This document shows positions 42,059 to 51,031 of a stretch of 64,000 nucleotides of DNA, piece by piece. The notes under the pieces are model-generated. The model made no database searches and was not told where the DNA came from. It was given only the letters and a program-made list of their open reading frames with translations. Source of the DNA: Xanthobacteraceae bacterium (GTDB taxonomy: Bacteria > Pseudomonadota > Alphaproteobacteria > Rhizobiales > Xanthobacteraceae); assembly GCA_028290465.1 (NCBI GenBank), contig JAQGJU010000135.1:19968-83967 (forward strand), read 5' to 3'. The translations under genes and the position numbers were made by a program. Position 1 is the first letter of the stretch. The number at the start of each line of letters is the position of its first letter.

Positions 42059-43074
42059 GCGTAGACAAACTGGCTGGCTTGAGCCGGTTCCGGCAATGGC
42101 GCAGCGCGCGCAAAGGCCCGCGCGCTTTCGATCTCGACCGTAATTGCTTCGACCATGGCCTTCTCTCGCTGCGGCGCGAGACCAGAACCCAGCTTTTTAT
42201 GCAACGCCCGGATCGGGCAGCGCGTCTCCCACTGTAGATACTCGGCCTCGGTACGATAGCCGATGCGGTTGTCGAAGTTCGGACCGCAATGCTCCCGCCA
42301 GCGATAGGTGTCGAGCAGCAGAAAGGTCGGCCCGTTACCACAGCGGGCATGAGCGACCGCGTCCGACATCAGACGATAGGTTTCTTCGAGGTTGTTACCA
42401 TCGCCATGCGCCGCACGCATTCCGTGGGCAAGCGCGACATTCGTCAGCGGACGATCCGGCTGCCTTTGTCGCAGCGGCGTGTAGACCGAGTAAAGGTTAT
42501 TTTCGCAGACGAACACGATGGGAAGCCGATGCAGGACGGCGAAATTCGCACTCTCATGAAAAACGCCTTCTTCGATCGAGGCGTCACCGATAAAAGCTAC
42601 GGTGACCTTACCGCTTCGCATTCGTTTGTCGGCCAGCGCGCTTCCTGTCGCGATCGGGATCGAACTCGCGACAATCGGAATGCTCGCCATCATACCTTTT
42701 TCGAGATCCATTAAATGCATGGATCCGCCGCGGCCGCCGATGCAGCCGGCAGCCTTACCGCAAATCTCGGCAAACATACGATTGAGGTCACCGCCCTTGG
42801 CGAGATAGTGCGCGTGGCAACGGTGGGTGCTGTAAATTTTATCGGTCAGCGCCAGCGCGTCGCATACACCGACTGCCGCTGCCTCCTGGCCAATGGAGAG
42901 GTGCACCGGGCAGCGCATCTCGCCCTCTCCATAATGCTCGGCAATCGCCTCTTCGACCATCCGGATCCGCAGCATTTTCCGGTAGGCTTCGACAAGCTGC
43001 TCCACCGATAACGCAGCCTCCGACGAGACGCGATCGGCGCTTATTACCTGAGCGGATTCGCTATTCACAGGCAT
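42055..43074 (-). CDS. Thiamine-diphosphate E1 alpha-like subunit
   Basis: A 339-residue E1-alpha-like protein. The ThDP/Mg motif runs from GDASIEEGVFHESANFA to the ENNLYSVYTP segment, and the AxGGRGGSMH-type region (IGGRGGSMHLMD) is present. The GDG of many members is GDA here. It forms a heterotetramer with the beta chain encoded directly downstream. First gene of the E1/aminotransferase operon; the 99-base gap before it (43075-43173) is AT-richer and may hold a promoter. Confidence 0.86.
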   Translation of the reverse strand: MPVNSESAQVISADRVSSEAALSVEQLVEAYRKMLRIRMVEEAIAEHYGEGEMRCPVHLSIGQEAAAVGVCDALALTDKIYSTHRCHAHYLAKGGDLNRMFAEICGKAAGCIGGRGGSMHLMDLEKGMMASIPIVASSIPIATGSALADKRMRSGKVTVAFIGDASIEEGVFHESANFAVLHRLPIVFVCENNLYSVYTPLRQRQPDRPLTNVALAHGMRAAHGDGNNLEETYRLMSDAVAHARCGNGPTFLLLDTYRWREHCGPNFDNRIGYRTEAEYLQWETRCPIRALHKKLGSGLAPQREKAMVEAITVEIESARAFARAAPLPEPAQASQFVYA

Positions 43075-43173
43075 ATCCCATTCGTTTGCACCAGCCCCGC
43101 ATGACTATCTTATGCGTTGTATTTTGTCTATCTAACGACCCTTTCAACAGTGGCCGGCTGCACTGGCGCTCGT

Positions 43174-44190
43174 TCAGGATTTCGGCGGGTTCGATGCGGC
43201 CGAAACCACCGGCGACTGCGACGACCTTCGCCCGCTGGCATATTTACGCAACCGCCGTCGCCATCGGACGGGAGTATGATCGCGAAGGTAGCTCCAGCTC
43301 GCGCGCGTCACGATCCTGCCTACAAGGCGGGGCGAAAGAAGCGCACGGCCGCTCCTGCTTTGCAGCAACCACCATAACGTCGAGAAATGATATTCCGGCA
43401 GGACAGCCGTCTGGCGCAAAAGGCGGAACACATCTTCGTAGCCAGGCGACGCCAGAACCATCAGCACTTTTTCCAAGGCGGCGTGACGGCGCTGCGGGTC
43501 TCGCAATGCGGTGGCCGAATACGAGTCTCCACGGACCGCCACATAGGTAAGTTGCTCAGGCAGATAGACCACGCCCTGTCGCAAAGCTACGACCATGGTA
43601 ACGAACCAATCGGACAACAAGTCCAGCTCTTCGCGATATCCTCCGGCGGCCCGAAACGCAGCCTGCCGGTAAATCCCCGTATTGGGCGAAATGTGAAAAT
43701 AATTCCTAGAAAACAGCGAAGCCAGGACAGGGCCATTAAAGAAGACTGGGCGCTCGCTCAGATAAAGCGGAAACAGAATCGCGCGATCGGAGTCATGATA
43801 ATATTCGGACGGATCGGAAAAGCAGAGGCCGGCGTCCGGGAAGCGGACGAGCTCTTCGACGCAACGCTGCAGAAAATTGACTTCGACGCAATCGTCCGAG
43901 GCCGCGATATAAACGAATTCGCCGCTCGCCTGGGCCAAGCCCGATTGAACGGCGCGATGAATCCCATGATGCGTGTCGAGCGGAACGAGTTGAACGCGAC
44001 GGTCCTTTTCCTGGTAGCGCCGCACCAGATCAGGACTTCCATCCGAAGATGCGTCGTCCACGACAAGGAGCTCAAACCGAGTCCATGTCTGCGCCAGCAT
44101 CCCGTCGAGGGCTTTGGGAAGATAGTGCGCATGATTACGGTTGGGCAGAATAACAGACACCAATGGCTGAGTGGCTTGCAGCTCACTCAT
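43174..44190 (-). CDS. Family 2 glycosyltransferase
   Basis: A 338-residue GT-A-fold transferase. The N-terminal VSVILPNRNHAHYLPKALDG, the VVDDASSDGS nucleotide-binding segment and the AASDD motif (about residue 95; the usual DxD position) are visible. The C-terminal third (about 270-338) is basic and hydrophobic and probably membrane-associated. It transfers a sugar from a nucleotide donor during polysaccharide assembly. It is coupled to the epimerase-like gene (ATGA, 44187-44190). Confidence 0.88.
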   Translation of the reverse strand: MSELQATQPLVSVILPNRNHAHYLPKALDGMLAQTWTRFELLVVDDASSDGSPDLVRRYQEKDRRVQLVPLDTHHGIHRAVQSGLAQASGEFVYIAASDDCVEVNFLQRCVEELVRFPDAGLCFSDPSEYYHDSDRAILFPLYLSERPVFFNGPVLASLFSRNYFHISPNTGIYRQAAFRAAGGYREELDLLSDWFVTMVVALRQGVVYLPEQLTYVAVRGDSYSATALRDPQRRHAALEKVLMVLASPGYEDVFRLLRQTAVLPEYHFSTLWWLLQSRSGRALLSPRLVGRIVTRASWSYLRDHTPVRWRRRLRKYASGRRSSQSPVVSAASNPPKS

Positions 44191-45065
44191 ACGATCTCCT
44201 GTTGGTGAGCAGCAGCCAGCCCCTCTTCAAGCCCGGTGAACCGAAACTTCGGAAACGAACGCAACAATGCTGTGACGTCGAATGCACGGTGGGTTACCGG
44301 ATTTTTCCGTGGGGTTCCGTTGACCTCGACGGTCGACGGGAAAAGACTCGCGACCATCCGGGCTAGGTCGGAGAAAGCGACGGGTTTTCCGGTCGCGAGA
44401 TTGAGCAGACCGGCGCTACGATGGCGGATCACTAATTCGATCAGCGCCACGACATCATCGATATAGATGTGATCGCGAGTCTCCTCACCGTCCCCGAACA
44501 GGCTGATGCGACCGTCCTTGCGTGCCATCCGGCGAAGTCGATTGGGCCCATAGGAATTGTGGGTATCGTCCGCGCCGTAGATCAATGTCGGTCGTAGGAT
44601 CGCGAGCGGCGCCTTCGCCGACTGCTTGATCATGATTTCCCGCGCCATGTGCATCGCGGCATACAGATCGTTCGGTTCGGCGCAGCTCGTCTCGTCGACG
44701 AGGCCGGAGCGAAACGGATACACTGCGTCGGAGCTGACATATACGATATGGGCCGGCGGCTTGGCTTCGATCGCCGCGCAGACCGCGGCCGCCATTTTCA
44801 AGTTATCGAGGAACGGCGGAATACCGCGCCCCTTGTCGGGCGTTAGCGCCGCAAGAAAAACCAGCGTGTCGTCTGAACGCAGTTCGGCGGAAATCTTGTC
44901 GGCCGCATTGCCAGCGGTGAGATCGACCTGTTCGCGGCCAAGCGAAAGCACAGGCGTCTTGTTCGCATTCAGATGCGCGACCAGTCTACGGCCGACAAAG
45001 CCATTCGGCCCGAGAATGACGACACGCGACGGAGCCTGCGCGTCGCTATTATGGTGTTGCAACAT
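44187..45065 (-). CDS. Extended SDR, NAD-dependent epimerase/dehydratase-like, catalytic Lys replaced
   Basis: A 292-residue Rossmann protein with the nucleotide-binding motif ILGPNGFVGRRL (about 17-28) and YVSSDAVYP at the serine site. The usual YxxxK catalytic pair is Tyr135-x3-His139 (YAAMH), so the lysine is missing. It may be a reductase with modified chemistry, or a structural or sensing relative. It sits between the nucleotide-sugar dehydrogenase-like gene (25-base gap) and the GT2 gene (4-base overlap). Confidence 0.82.
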   Translation of the reverse strand: MLQHHNSDAQAPSRVVILGPNGFVGRRLVAHLNANKTPVLSLGREQVDLTAGNAADKISAELRSDDTLVFLAALTPDKGRGIPPFLDNLKMAAAVCAAIEAKPPAHIVYVSSDAVYPFRSGLVDETSCAEPNDLYAAMHMAREIMIKQSAKAPLAILRPTLIYGADDTHNSYGPNRLRRMARKDGRISLFGDGEETRDHIYIDDVVALIELVIRHRSAGLLNLATGKPVAFSDLARMVASLFPSTVEVNGTPRKNPVTHRAFDVTALLRSFPKFRFTGLEEGLAAAHQQEIV

Positions 45066-45090
45066 GGAACCCTACCTTAGCGCGCGAGGC

Positions 45091-46359
45091 CTAGACGCCC
45101 AGCGTATGATGAGAAAGACCCGCTGCATAGCAGGCTGCCCGGTCCAGGCACGCAAACGGATCGATCACGATCTTGCCGCGCAGACGGCCCGCCACATCAG
45201 CCGGCTTGAGATCCTTGAATTGCGGCCACGGCGTCATGATGATCAGGGCGTCCGCATCCGCCACGGCCGCAAGGGCATCGATCGCTCCGGACAGACGCGG
45301 GTGCCAATCCCCGTTGACGGCCACGACCGGATCATACGCCGTGACAGCAAAGGGCGCGACATCCGCCAGCAACGCAAGCGCGGGCGAATTCTTCGTCGAG
45401 TGGGTATTTTCCTTGTAGGCAAGCCCAAGCAGCGCAAGTTTTGCATCGGTGACGGCCGGCAGAACCAATTCGTGCAGCTTCCGCAACACCCAATCGCGCC
45501 GGAAGCGGCTATTGGCCTGCCAGGCGCGCACCACGCCAACATCCGTGCCATGGGCGTCACCGAGTTCCACCATCGTGGCCAGATCGCGCTCGAGATTGCC
45601 GCCGGAGATGCCGAGGCCCGGCGCCAGGTAGGAATAGGGGCCTATTCGCCGATCCAGCCGCAGCGCCGGCACGATCTCGGACCAGTCCGCGCCGATGTTC
45701 TCGCAGATTCCGGCGAGGGTATTCGCGGTCGCCACGGACGCAACCAGACAGCAGTTGATGGCGATCTTGGCCAGTTCCGCGCTCTCGAACCGCATCGGCA
45801 GGATCGGACAACCAAAGGCCTCCAGATATCGCGCCAGAGCCGGCGGCAACGGCTGATGGGGGTCCAAACACCCAACGATAAACCGCTCTGGTTTGGTGGC
45901 CCGTTCAACGGCGCGGCCGAAGATCAGGGTTTCAACCTGGTAGAACAAAAGCCGCCCCTGTTGCGCACGGGCGCGCGTGTAGCCGGGCGCGACCTGGCTC
46001 AGGATCACGATCACTGCGTCCGGCCGGGAATGCTTGCGGGCCAGATCGAGCAGCACGTTCAAGGGCGACAGATCGCTACGGCCCGTATGGTCGGTCGGGA
46101 TGTCGGGCGCGACATAGATCACATCGCAGTCGCCCAAGGTTGCGGGATCCGACGTAAACGTTATTCGTTCACGATGATCGCGCAGCAATGCGTCCAGTTC
46201 GGGCTCGACCACGGGCAATTGGCCGGCCCCGAGACGGGCCACCAGATCTTCCTCGGGCGAAAAGCCGATCGTTGAAAAGCCCTTGCTGGCCGCCGCAATG
46301 GCGGAGCAAATGCCGAGATGCGTCATGCCCACATAGGCGATACGCGCAAGATTGGTCAT
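45091..46359 (-). CDS. UDP-glucose/GDP-mannose dehydrogenase-like protein lacking the catalytic cysteine
   Basis: A 422-residue protein with the three-domain layout of nucleotide-sugar 6-dehydrogenases: an N-terminal Rossmann domain (IAYVGMTHLGICSA), a central helical domain with Lys198 and Asn202 (ELAKIAIN), and a C-terminal domain. The normal active-site loop GGSCFPKD reads GGNLERD (253-259), so the nucleophilic cysteine is absent. A four-electron oxidation to a uronic acid is then not expected by the known mechanism. It overlaps the Gfo/Idh/MocA gene by four bases and is likely part of the same sugar pathway. Confidence 0.83.
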   Translation of the reverse strand: MTNLARIAYVGMTHLGICSAIAAASKGFSTIGFSPEEDLVARLGAGQLPVVEPELDALLRDHRERITFTSDPATLGDCDVIYVAPDIPTDHTGRSDLSPLNVLLDLARKHSRPDAVIVILSQVAPGYTRARAQQGRLLFYQVETLIFGRAVERATKPERFIVGCLDPHQPLPPALARYLEAFGCPILPMRFESAELAKIAINCCLVASVATANTLAGICENIGADWSEIVPALRLDRRIGPYSYLAPGLGISGGNLERDLATMVELGDAHGTDVGVVRAWQANSRFRRDWVLRKLHELVLPAVTDAKLALLGLAYKENTHSTKNSPALALLADVAPFAVTAYDPVVAVNGDWHPRLSGAIDALAAVADADALIIMTPWPQFKDLKPADVAGRLRGKIVIDPFACLDRAACYAAGLSHHTLGV

Positions 46360-47291
46360 GACACTCCCGCGCGCCGCACCGCCTCGTCGGAGAGCCGGTT
46401 GAGCGTCTTAAGCAGCCAGATATCGTGGCCGAGATCCGTTCCGGCCTTCGCGGCGCAGAGCATCTTGAAATGCGCGTATTCCAGCTCCCAGGTCGGGTCA
46501 TCCTGCGTCAATGTGACGGATTCTTCAGGCGGCCGGCCGCTTGGCAGAATGCGCGTACGGCGCGTGAAGGTCGTCGGCCCCCATTTGCATAGAGATTCGA
46601 TGTGCGCGCTGCCGCGTTCGGCGAAGATGTCGCAGGTGAAATGATTGCGCCACGACAGCAGCGTCATCTCGAATTCAAATTGCGGCTTTGAGTCCGGGGC
46701 TGCGACCACAACGTGATCCGGCGCCCGATTTTCAAAGCGGCTGGCCGACACCACGTGGAAATCGTCGTCCAGATCGCCGAACCAGAAGCGCGCCGTATCG
46801 AGCAGATGCGAGCCTAGATCCGGCAGTACCCCTGCCCCGGTATCGCGCCAAGCCGAGTCGCGCACCGGCCGCGCGGTCCCATTGCCGTAGAACATCCGGC
46901 ATCGATAGATCCGCCCGAGCTCGCCGCTCGTAAGCAGGTCGCGCATGCGCACATAATGGGGCTCGAAGCGGTGATTATAGGCCGTATAGCACACCACTCC
47001 GGTCCGGCGCGCCGCGGCCTCAAGCCGATGCAATTCCGCCTCCGAACTCGCATGCAGAGGCTTCTCGACCATGGCGTGCTTACCGTGGTCGAGCAAATAG
47101 CTCAGAATTTCGACCTTCGGTTCATCCGGCACGCACAACAGCGCTGCGTCGTAGCTTTCCAAGGGTACTTGGCGGATATCGCGAAACTCCGCCTCGGAAG
47201 CCACCGGATCGACAACACCGGCCGCGTCCGCGCCGGCAAATCGCAAGCGCTTGCGTCCCTGAACTCCAAAACCAACGATGACGGTGCGCAT
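46356..47291 (-). CDS. Gfo/Idh/MocA-family oxidoreductase
   Basis: A 311-residue NAD(P)-dependent sugar oxidoreductase. The N-terminal Rossmann motif VIVGFGVQGRKRL and the catalytic-site signature VEKPL (about residue 92) are present, followed by the mixed-sheet C-terminal domain. Members oxidise or reduce hydroxyls of nucleotide sugars, for example making 3-keto sugars for DegT aminotransferases. The ATG at 47291 fits the family; the longer open frame upstream is not similar. It lies between the HldE-like gene (32-base gap) and the dehydrogenase-like gene. Confidence 0.87.
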   Translation of the reverse strand: MRTVIVGFGVQGRKRLRFAGADAAGVVDPVASEAEFRDIRQVPLESYDAALLCVPDEPKVEILSYLLDHGKHAMVEKPLHASSEAELHRLEAAARRTGVVCYTAYNHRFEPHYVRMRDLLTSGELGRIYRCRMFYGNGTARPVRDSAWRDTGAGVLPDLGSHLLDTARFWFGDLDDDFHVVSASRFENRAPDHVVVAAPDSKPQFEFEMTLLSWRNHFTCDIFAERGSAHIESLCKWGPTTFTRRTRILPSGRPPEESVTLTQDDPTWELEYAHFKMLCAAKAGTDLGHDIWLLKTLNRLSDEAVRRAGVS

Positions 47292-47323
47292 GGTCAGCCG
47301 GTGTCCTGGACTGCAGCTCGCAG

Positions 47324-48880
47324 TCAGCTGTAGGTGGCGTAGCGTTCGAAATGATCGAGCTTGTCGAGCACATCCTTCGGCGTCACCGGAACGTTGCCCT
47401 GTTGCTCGCATTCGACCGCCGCCGCGAGCGAACCGAGAACGGATGCGATAACGGCATTCTTTGTCTTGAACAGACACAAGGCAGAATAGGCCAGCAACGC
47501 GTCACCGGACCCAACCGCGTCGATGACCCGTTCCGCGAACGTATCGACCGTGAAAAAGGCACGCACGTCTTCGTAGTTCTGCGGCACCGCGCGGAAGGTC
47601 AACAAGCCGCGCTCGCCCAATTTTAGGATCAGCGTCTTGCATTTGGCCTGCTTGTAAAGTTCCAGACCCAGCGGCCGAACGACCGAATCCTGGTCGCCCA
47701 GCGCAAAACGAGCCTCCCGTTCATTGGGCGTGATGAGATCGAAACCGCCGAACTCCAGAATATTGCCCCACCGGCTGGCGACTTGGCTGTCGGCAACCCG
47801 GAACACATTGGCAGGTATCATCTTTGTCAGCGGCGGAATCGTATCACGGTTGAAAATGCCATGGCGGAAATCCGAAAACACCACGATGTCGGCGGATGTC
47901 TCGCTGATCTGCTGTGCAAACGACTCCACGATCCGCTCCGAAATCGAGCGATTGTCCAGGGTGTCGACCTTAAGAAGGTTGTAGCCGCCAGCCATGATCG
48001 CATTCTTGTTCGTCGTCGGACGCGTGCGGTCGATCACCGGCATGCAATTGACGCCGGCCGCGGCGAGGTCCTTCAGCGCGAATTCGGCCAGAGCATCGTC
48101 GCCCAGAACCGTCGTGAAGGAGACCTCGGCGCCGGCGGATTGCAGATGCTTGGCCACGACGCCGGCCCCGCCGACGAAGTCGACCCTGTTGTCGAATCGT
48201 ACACTCATGGTCGGCGTCTTGGTCATCCCGCCGATCAGAACGGTGTTGGTATAGCTATCGACAATGGTGTCGCCGATGACATGAACGCGAACGCCCTTCA
48301 GGAGCTTCAGCGAATCGCGCAAATCATTGAAACTGAGTTTCTCCGCTTCCAGCAGCGCCATGAGCTTCTCGGTCGCGATCGCCGGAGGTTCGGTCTCGAT
48401 GATATGGGATGACGAGTAGACGATGTCGCCGGGCGTGAAAATAATCTCGCCGCCATAGACCTCGATGGCCGCCTTTTCCTCGAACGTGCGCGGATGCAGC
48501 CCGTTCTTGGTATATTCGTATCCCTTGGCGAAGTAGTCAGGCTGGATCACGCCGATATTTCTGATCGGTGTCGATTCATTGTCGATCAGAACGTAGTCCA
48601 CGACTTCAAGCGCTGCGAGATTGAAGGCGCGCAGCTCCTGCGGCACATAGGGACGGAAATTGGCCTTGGCGATGTGCGCATCGGCGGTCAGACTGGCGAC
48701 TAGAATGTCACCCTTGCTCTTGGCATAGAGCAGGTGCCGAACGTGCCCCGGATGCACGATATCGAATGTGCCGTGGCACATGATCACTTTCTTGTCGCGC
48801 GGGCGCGGGCCGGCGGCCGCGGCGATCTGTTCCGCGGTCTTGATCTTGTGGCTCAGCAGCTTTCGGCTTGCGTCGTCCAT
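47324..48880 (-). CDS. Nucleotidyltransferase-PfkB kinase fusion (HldE-like with reversed domain order)
   Basis: A 518-residue two-domain protein. Residues about 25-165 form a cytidylyltransferase-like domain with HGTFDIVHPGH (His43/His46 of the HxGH site). Residues about 205-510 form a PfkB/ribokinase domain with GGAGVVAKHL and catalytic Asp460 in DAVGSGDALLAY. HldE, which phosphorylates heptose-7-phosphate and then adenylylates heptose-1-phosphate, carries kinase first and transferase second. Here the order is inverted. With a GmhA-like isomerase, GmhB-like phosphatase and transaldolase encoded nearby, a nucleotide-activated heptose is the likely product. The start overlaps the upstream epimerase stop by one base. 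Confidence 0.85.
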   Translation of the reverse strand: MDDASRKLLSHKIKTAEQIAAAAGPRPRDKKVIMCHGTFDIVHPGHVRHLLYAKSKGDILVASLTADAHIAKANFRPYVPQELRAFNLAALEVVDYVLIDNESTPIRNIGVIQPDYFAKGYEYTKNGLHPRTFEEKAAIEVYGGEIIFTPGDIVYSSSHIIETEPPAIATEKLMALLEAEKLSFNDLRDSLKLLKGVRVHVIGDTIVDSYTNTVLIGGMTKTPTMSVRFDNRVDFVGGAGVVAKHLQSAGAEVSFTTVLGDDALAEFALKDLAAAGVNCMPVIDRTRPTTNKNAIMAGGYNLLKVDTLDNRSISERIVESFAQQISETSADIVVFSDFRHGIFNRDTIPPLTKMIPANVFRVADSQVASRWGNILEFGGFDLITPNEREARFALGDQDSVVRPLGLELYKQAKCKTLILKLGERGLLTFRAVPQNYEDVRAFFTVDTFAERVIDAVGSGDALLAYSALCLFKTKNAVIASVLGSLAAAVECEQQGNVPVTPKDVLDKLDHFERYATYS

Positions 48881-49887
48881 CACACCGGGTCCCGATCTGA
48901 CAAATTCCGAAACCATCCGGCTGTCGCCTCCGCGATCGAGTCCGGAGTCCACAATGGGGCCTCTCGCCAGTAGTCGATTTGGGCAAGCACACGCGAGACG
49001 CCCTCCTCGAAACTGACCTCTGGCGTCCAGCCGAGATCCCGGATGATCTTGGTAATGTTGGCAAACGTACAATCCGGCTCGCCAGGGCGTTTCGGAATAT
49101 GCACGACCGGTCCACCAAGCAACTCGACCAGCCGGTTCACAGACGCGGGATTGCCCGCACCGACGTTCCACGCTTCGCCCGTTTTCGGCGTTTCAGCTGC
49201 CCCGAGGAACGCCTGCGCCACGTCGGTGACATACAAAAAGTCCCGGCGCTGCGCACCGTCGCCCACGACGGTGAACGGCTTGCCGGCAATCTTCTGACGC
49301 AAAAACACGCCGAAAACGGCACCGTACGCGCCCGACGTGCGCGAGCGCGTTCCATAGGCGTTGAAGATGCGGATGCTATTGACAGGCAACCGATACACGT
49401 TGTGCCAATGAAATGCCGCCTGCTCGCCCTGATATTTACTCAGCGCATACGGATACTGCGGCCGGATCGGGTGCTCCTCCGCGGTCGGCGTCTCGGCCAG
49501 CCCGTAGCACGATGAGGACGCCGCATAGACGAATTTTTTGACCTTTGCGTATCGCGCGCATTCGAGCATGTGCACAGTGCCCTGCGCATTGACCGACATA
49601 TAATCCAGCGGGCGCTCAATCGACGGCACGATGTCGCCGATACCGGCGAAATGAAACACATAGCTGACGTCGTCGAAAATCGTATCGCCAGCTTGAAATT
49701 CACGAATATCGGCCGTGCGCAGACTTACATCCGGGTTGCTCCGATGATGCGCAAGATTGGCTTCGCGGCCGCCGACCAGATTGTCGATCACGCGCACCGC
49801 ATAACCCCGGTCGACCAGAAGATCGACCATGTGACTGCCGATGAATCCGGCGCCGCCTGTTACAATCGCAATCGGCTTCGCGGTCAT
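48880..49887 (-). CDS. NAD-dependent sugar epimerase/dehydratase A
   Basis: A 335-residue extended SDR. The motif VTGGAGFIGSHM, the serine site ASSSCYG and catalytic YALSK are all intact, and the C-terminal part resembles UDP-glucose 4-epimerase and related enzymes. It probably epimerises or dehydrates a nucleotide sugar, possibly the activated heptose. The ATG at 49887 overlaps the stop of the next epimerase gene (ATGA), and its own stop overlaps the HldE-like start. Confidence 0.88.
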   Translation of the reverse strand: MTAKPIAIVTGGAGFIGSHMVDLLVDRGYAVRVIDNLVGGREANLAHHRSNPDVSLRTADIREFQAGDTIFDDVSYVFHFAGIGDIVPSIERPLDYMSVNAQGTVHMLECARYAKVKKFVYAASSSCYGLAETPTAEEHPIRPQYPYALSKYQGEQAAFHWHNVYRLPVNSIRIFNAYGTRSRTSGAYGAVFGVFLRQKIAGKPFTVVGDGAQRRDFLYVTDVAQAFLGAAETPKTGEAWNVGAGNPASVNRLVELLGGPVVHIPKRPGEPDCTFANITKIIRDLGWTPEVSFEEGVSRVLAQIDYWREAPLWTPDSIAEATAGWFRNLSDRDPV

Positions 49888-50882
49888 TGGGCCTCGAGCT
49901 TCTTCATTGTGCGGACGTTGTAATACCAATCGTTGTCGAAGCTCTCCGGCAGCAGATGGTTGCGAAATGCTCGCGCCAAATCGCGGACCGCATCCTCAAT
50001 GGTCCGCTTCGGCCGGAAGCCGAGCGCCCGATAAATTTTGTCTGAGTTAACGTGATAAGAGCGGTTATCGTCGGATGGTGTCGTGACGATCTTAATGGGC
50101 GCGCGGCCCGCGAATTCTTCTTCGACGACACTTTTGGCGATCTCGGCGATATTCGCGATCGAATGGTTCTGAAACCCGATGTTGAATGTCTCGCGGTGAA
50201 TCTTTTCATGAGGAGCCGCGAGCATCAGCTCATAGGCATCGACCATGTCCTCGATATGAAGGTTCGGACGCATTTGTGCGCCGCCGAATACGGTAATCGT
50301 TCCCTTGTTCACCGCGTGGTTGGTCAGGATATTGACCGACAGATCCAGCCGGGTCCGAGGGCTATATCCGCAGACCGTTGCCGGCCGGATCACGACGCTT
50401 GTGAAGTCGTCTGAATTGTATTTCCACAACAGCGGCTCACAAAGGCCCTTATATTTGTTGTAGAGCGTCAGCGGCACCAGCGGATGATCTTCGGTCACAT
50501 CGGAAGATTCGCTGACGCCATAAACAGAACTCGACGAGCAATAAACAAACCGCTTTGCGCCGGCGTTCTTGCAAGTAAGGACAAGCGATTCAAAACAATC
50601 GTAATTGATCGTCTTGGAAAGATTTTCGTCCAATTCAAAACTAGCGTCATTCGAGATGCAGGCCAGATGCAAGACCGCATCATGACCCTTGACCGCTTCC
50701 GAAAGCTTTTCAGTGTCCCGGATGTCGCCCTTGACCACCTTCAGATTGGGATGGTTTGGTAGGCGGCTGCCGAAGAACAACGTATCGTAGACGGTGACCT
50801 TATGGCCGCGCGCCAGAAGTCGCGGAGTCAGCACATGGCCAACATAGCCAGAGCCTCCGGTGACAAATACTTTTTCAAACAA
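49884..50882 (-). CDS. NAD-dependent sugar epimerase/dehydratase B
   Basis: A 332-residue extended SDR with VTGGSGYVGHVL, YCSSSSVYG and the catalytic pair in YNKYK. It is distinct from its neighbour and resembles the SDRs found with heptose and deoxysugar genes. It heads a coupled string of genes (epimerase B, epimerase A, HldE-like, Gfo/Idh/MocA, dehydrogenase-like, SDR, GT2). A 149-base GC-rich gap with no recognisable signal separates it from the transaldolase gene. Confidence 0.88.
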   Translation of the reverse strand: MFEKVFVTGGSGYVGHVLTPRLLARGHKVTVYDTLFFGSRLPNHPNLKVVKGDIRDTEKLSEAVKGHDAVLHLACISNDASFELDENLSKTINYDCFESLVLTCKNAGAKRFVYCSSSSVYGVSESSDVTEDHPLVPLTLYNKYKGLCEPLLWKYNSDDFTSVVIRPATVCGYSPRTRLDLSVNILTNHAVNKGTITVFGGAQMRPNLHIEDMVDAYELMLAAPHEKIHRETFNIGFQNHSIANIAEIAKSVVEEEFAGRAPIKIVTTPSDDNRSYHVNSDKIYRALGFRPKRTIEDAVRDLARAFRNHLLPESFDNDWYYNVRTMKKLEAQ

Positions 50883-51031
50883 AAGAGCCCCCGCTTTCCG
50901 ACTGCATCCGCGCGGTTCCGTCCGCCGCCCCCCGCCCCGGCCTGCAGCGTCGACAGCTTCATAGCTTCCCGAATGGGGAGGTGCAATCGCAATCAGGACA
51001 ATTGGAACTTGCGGGCTTCGCCTTAAAGCCT

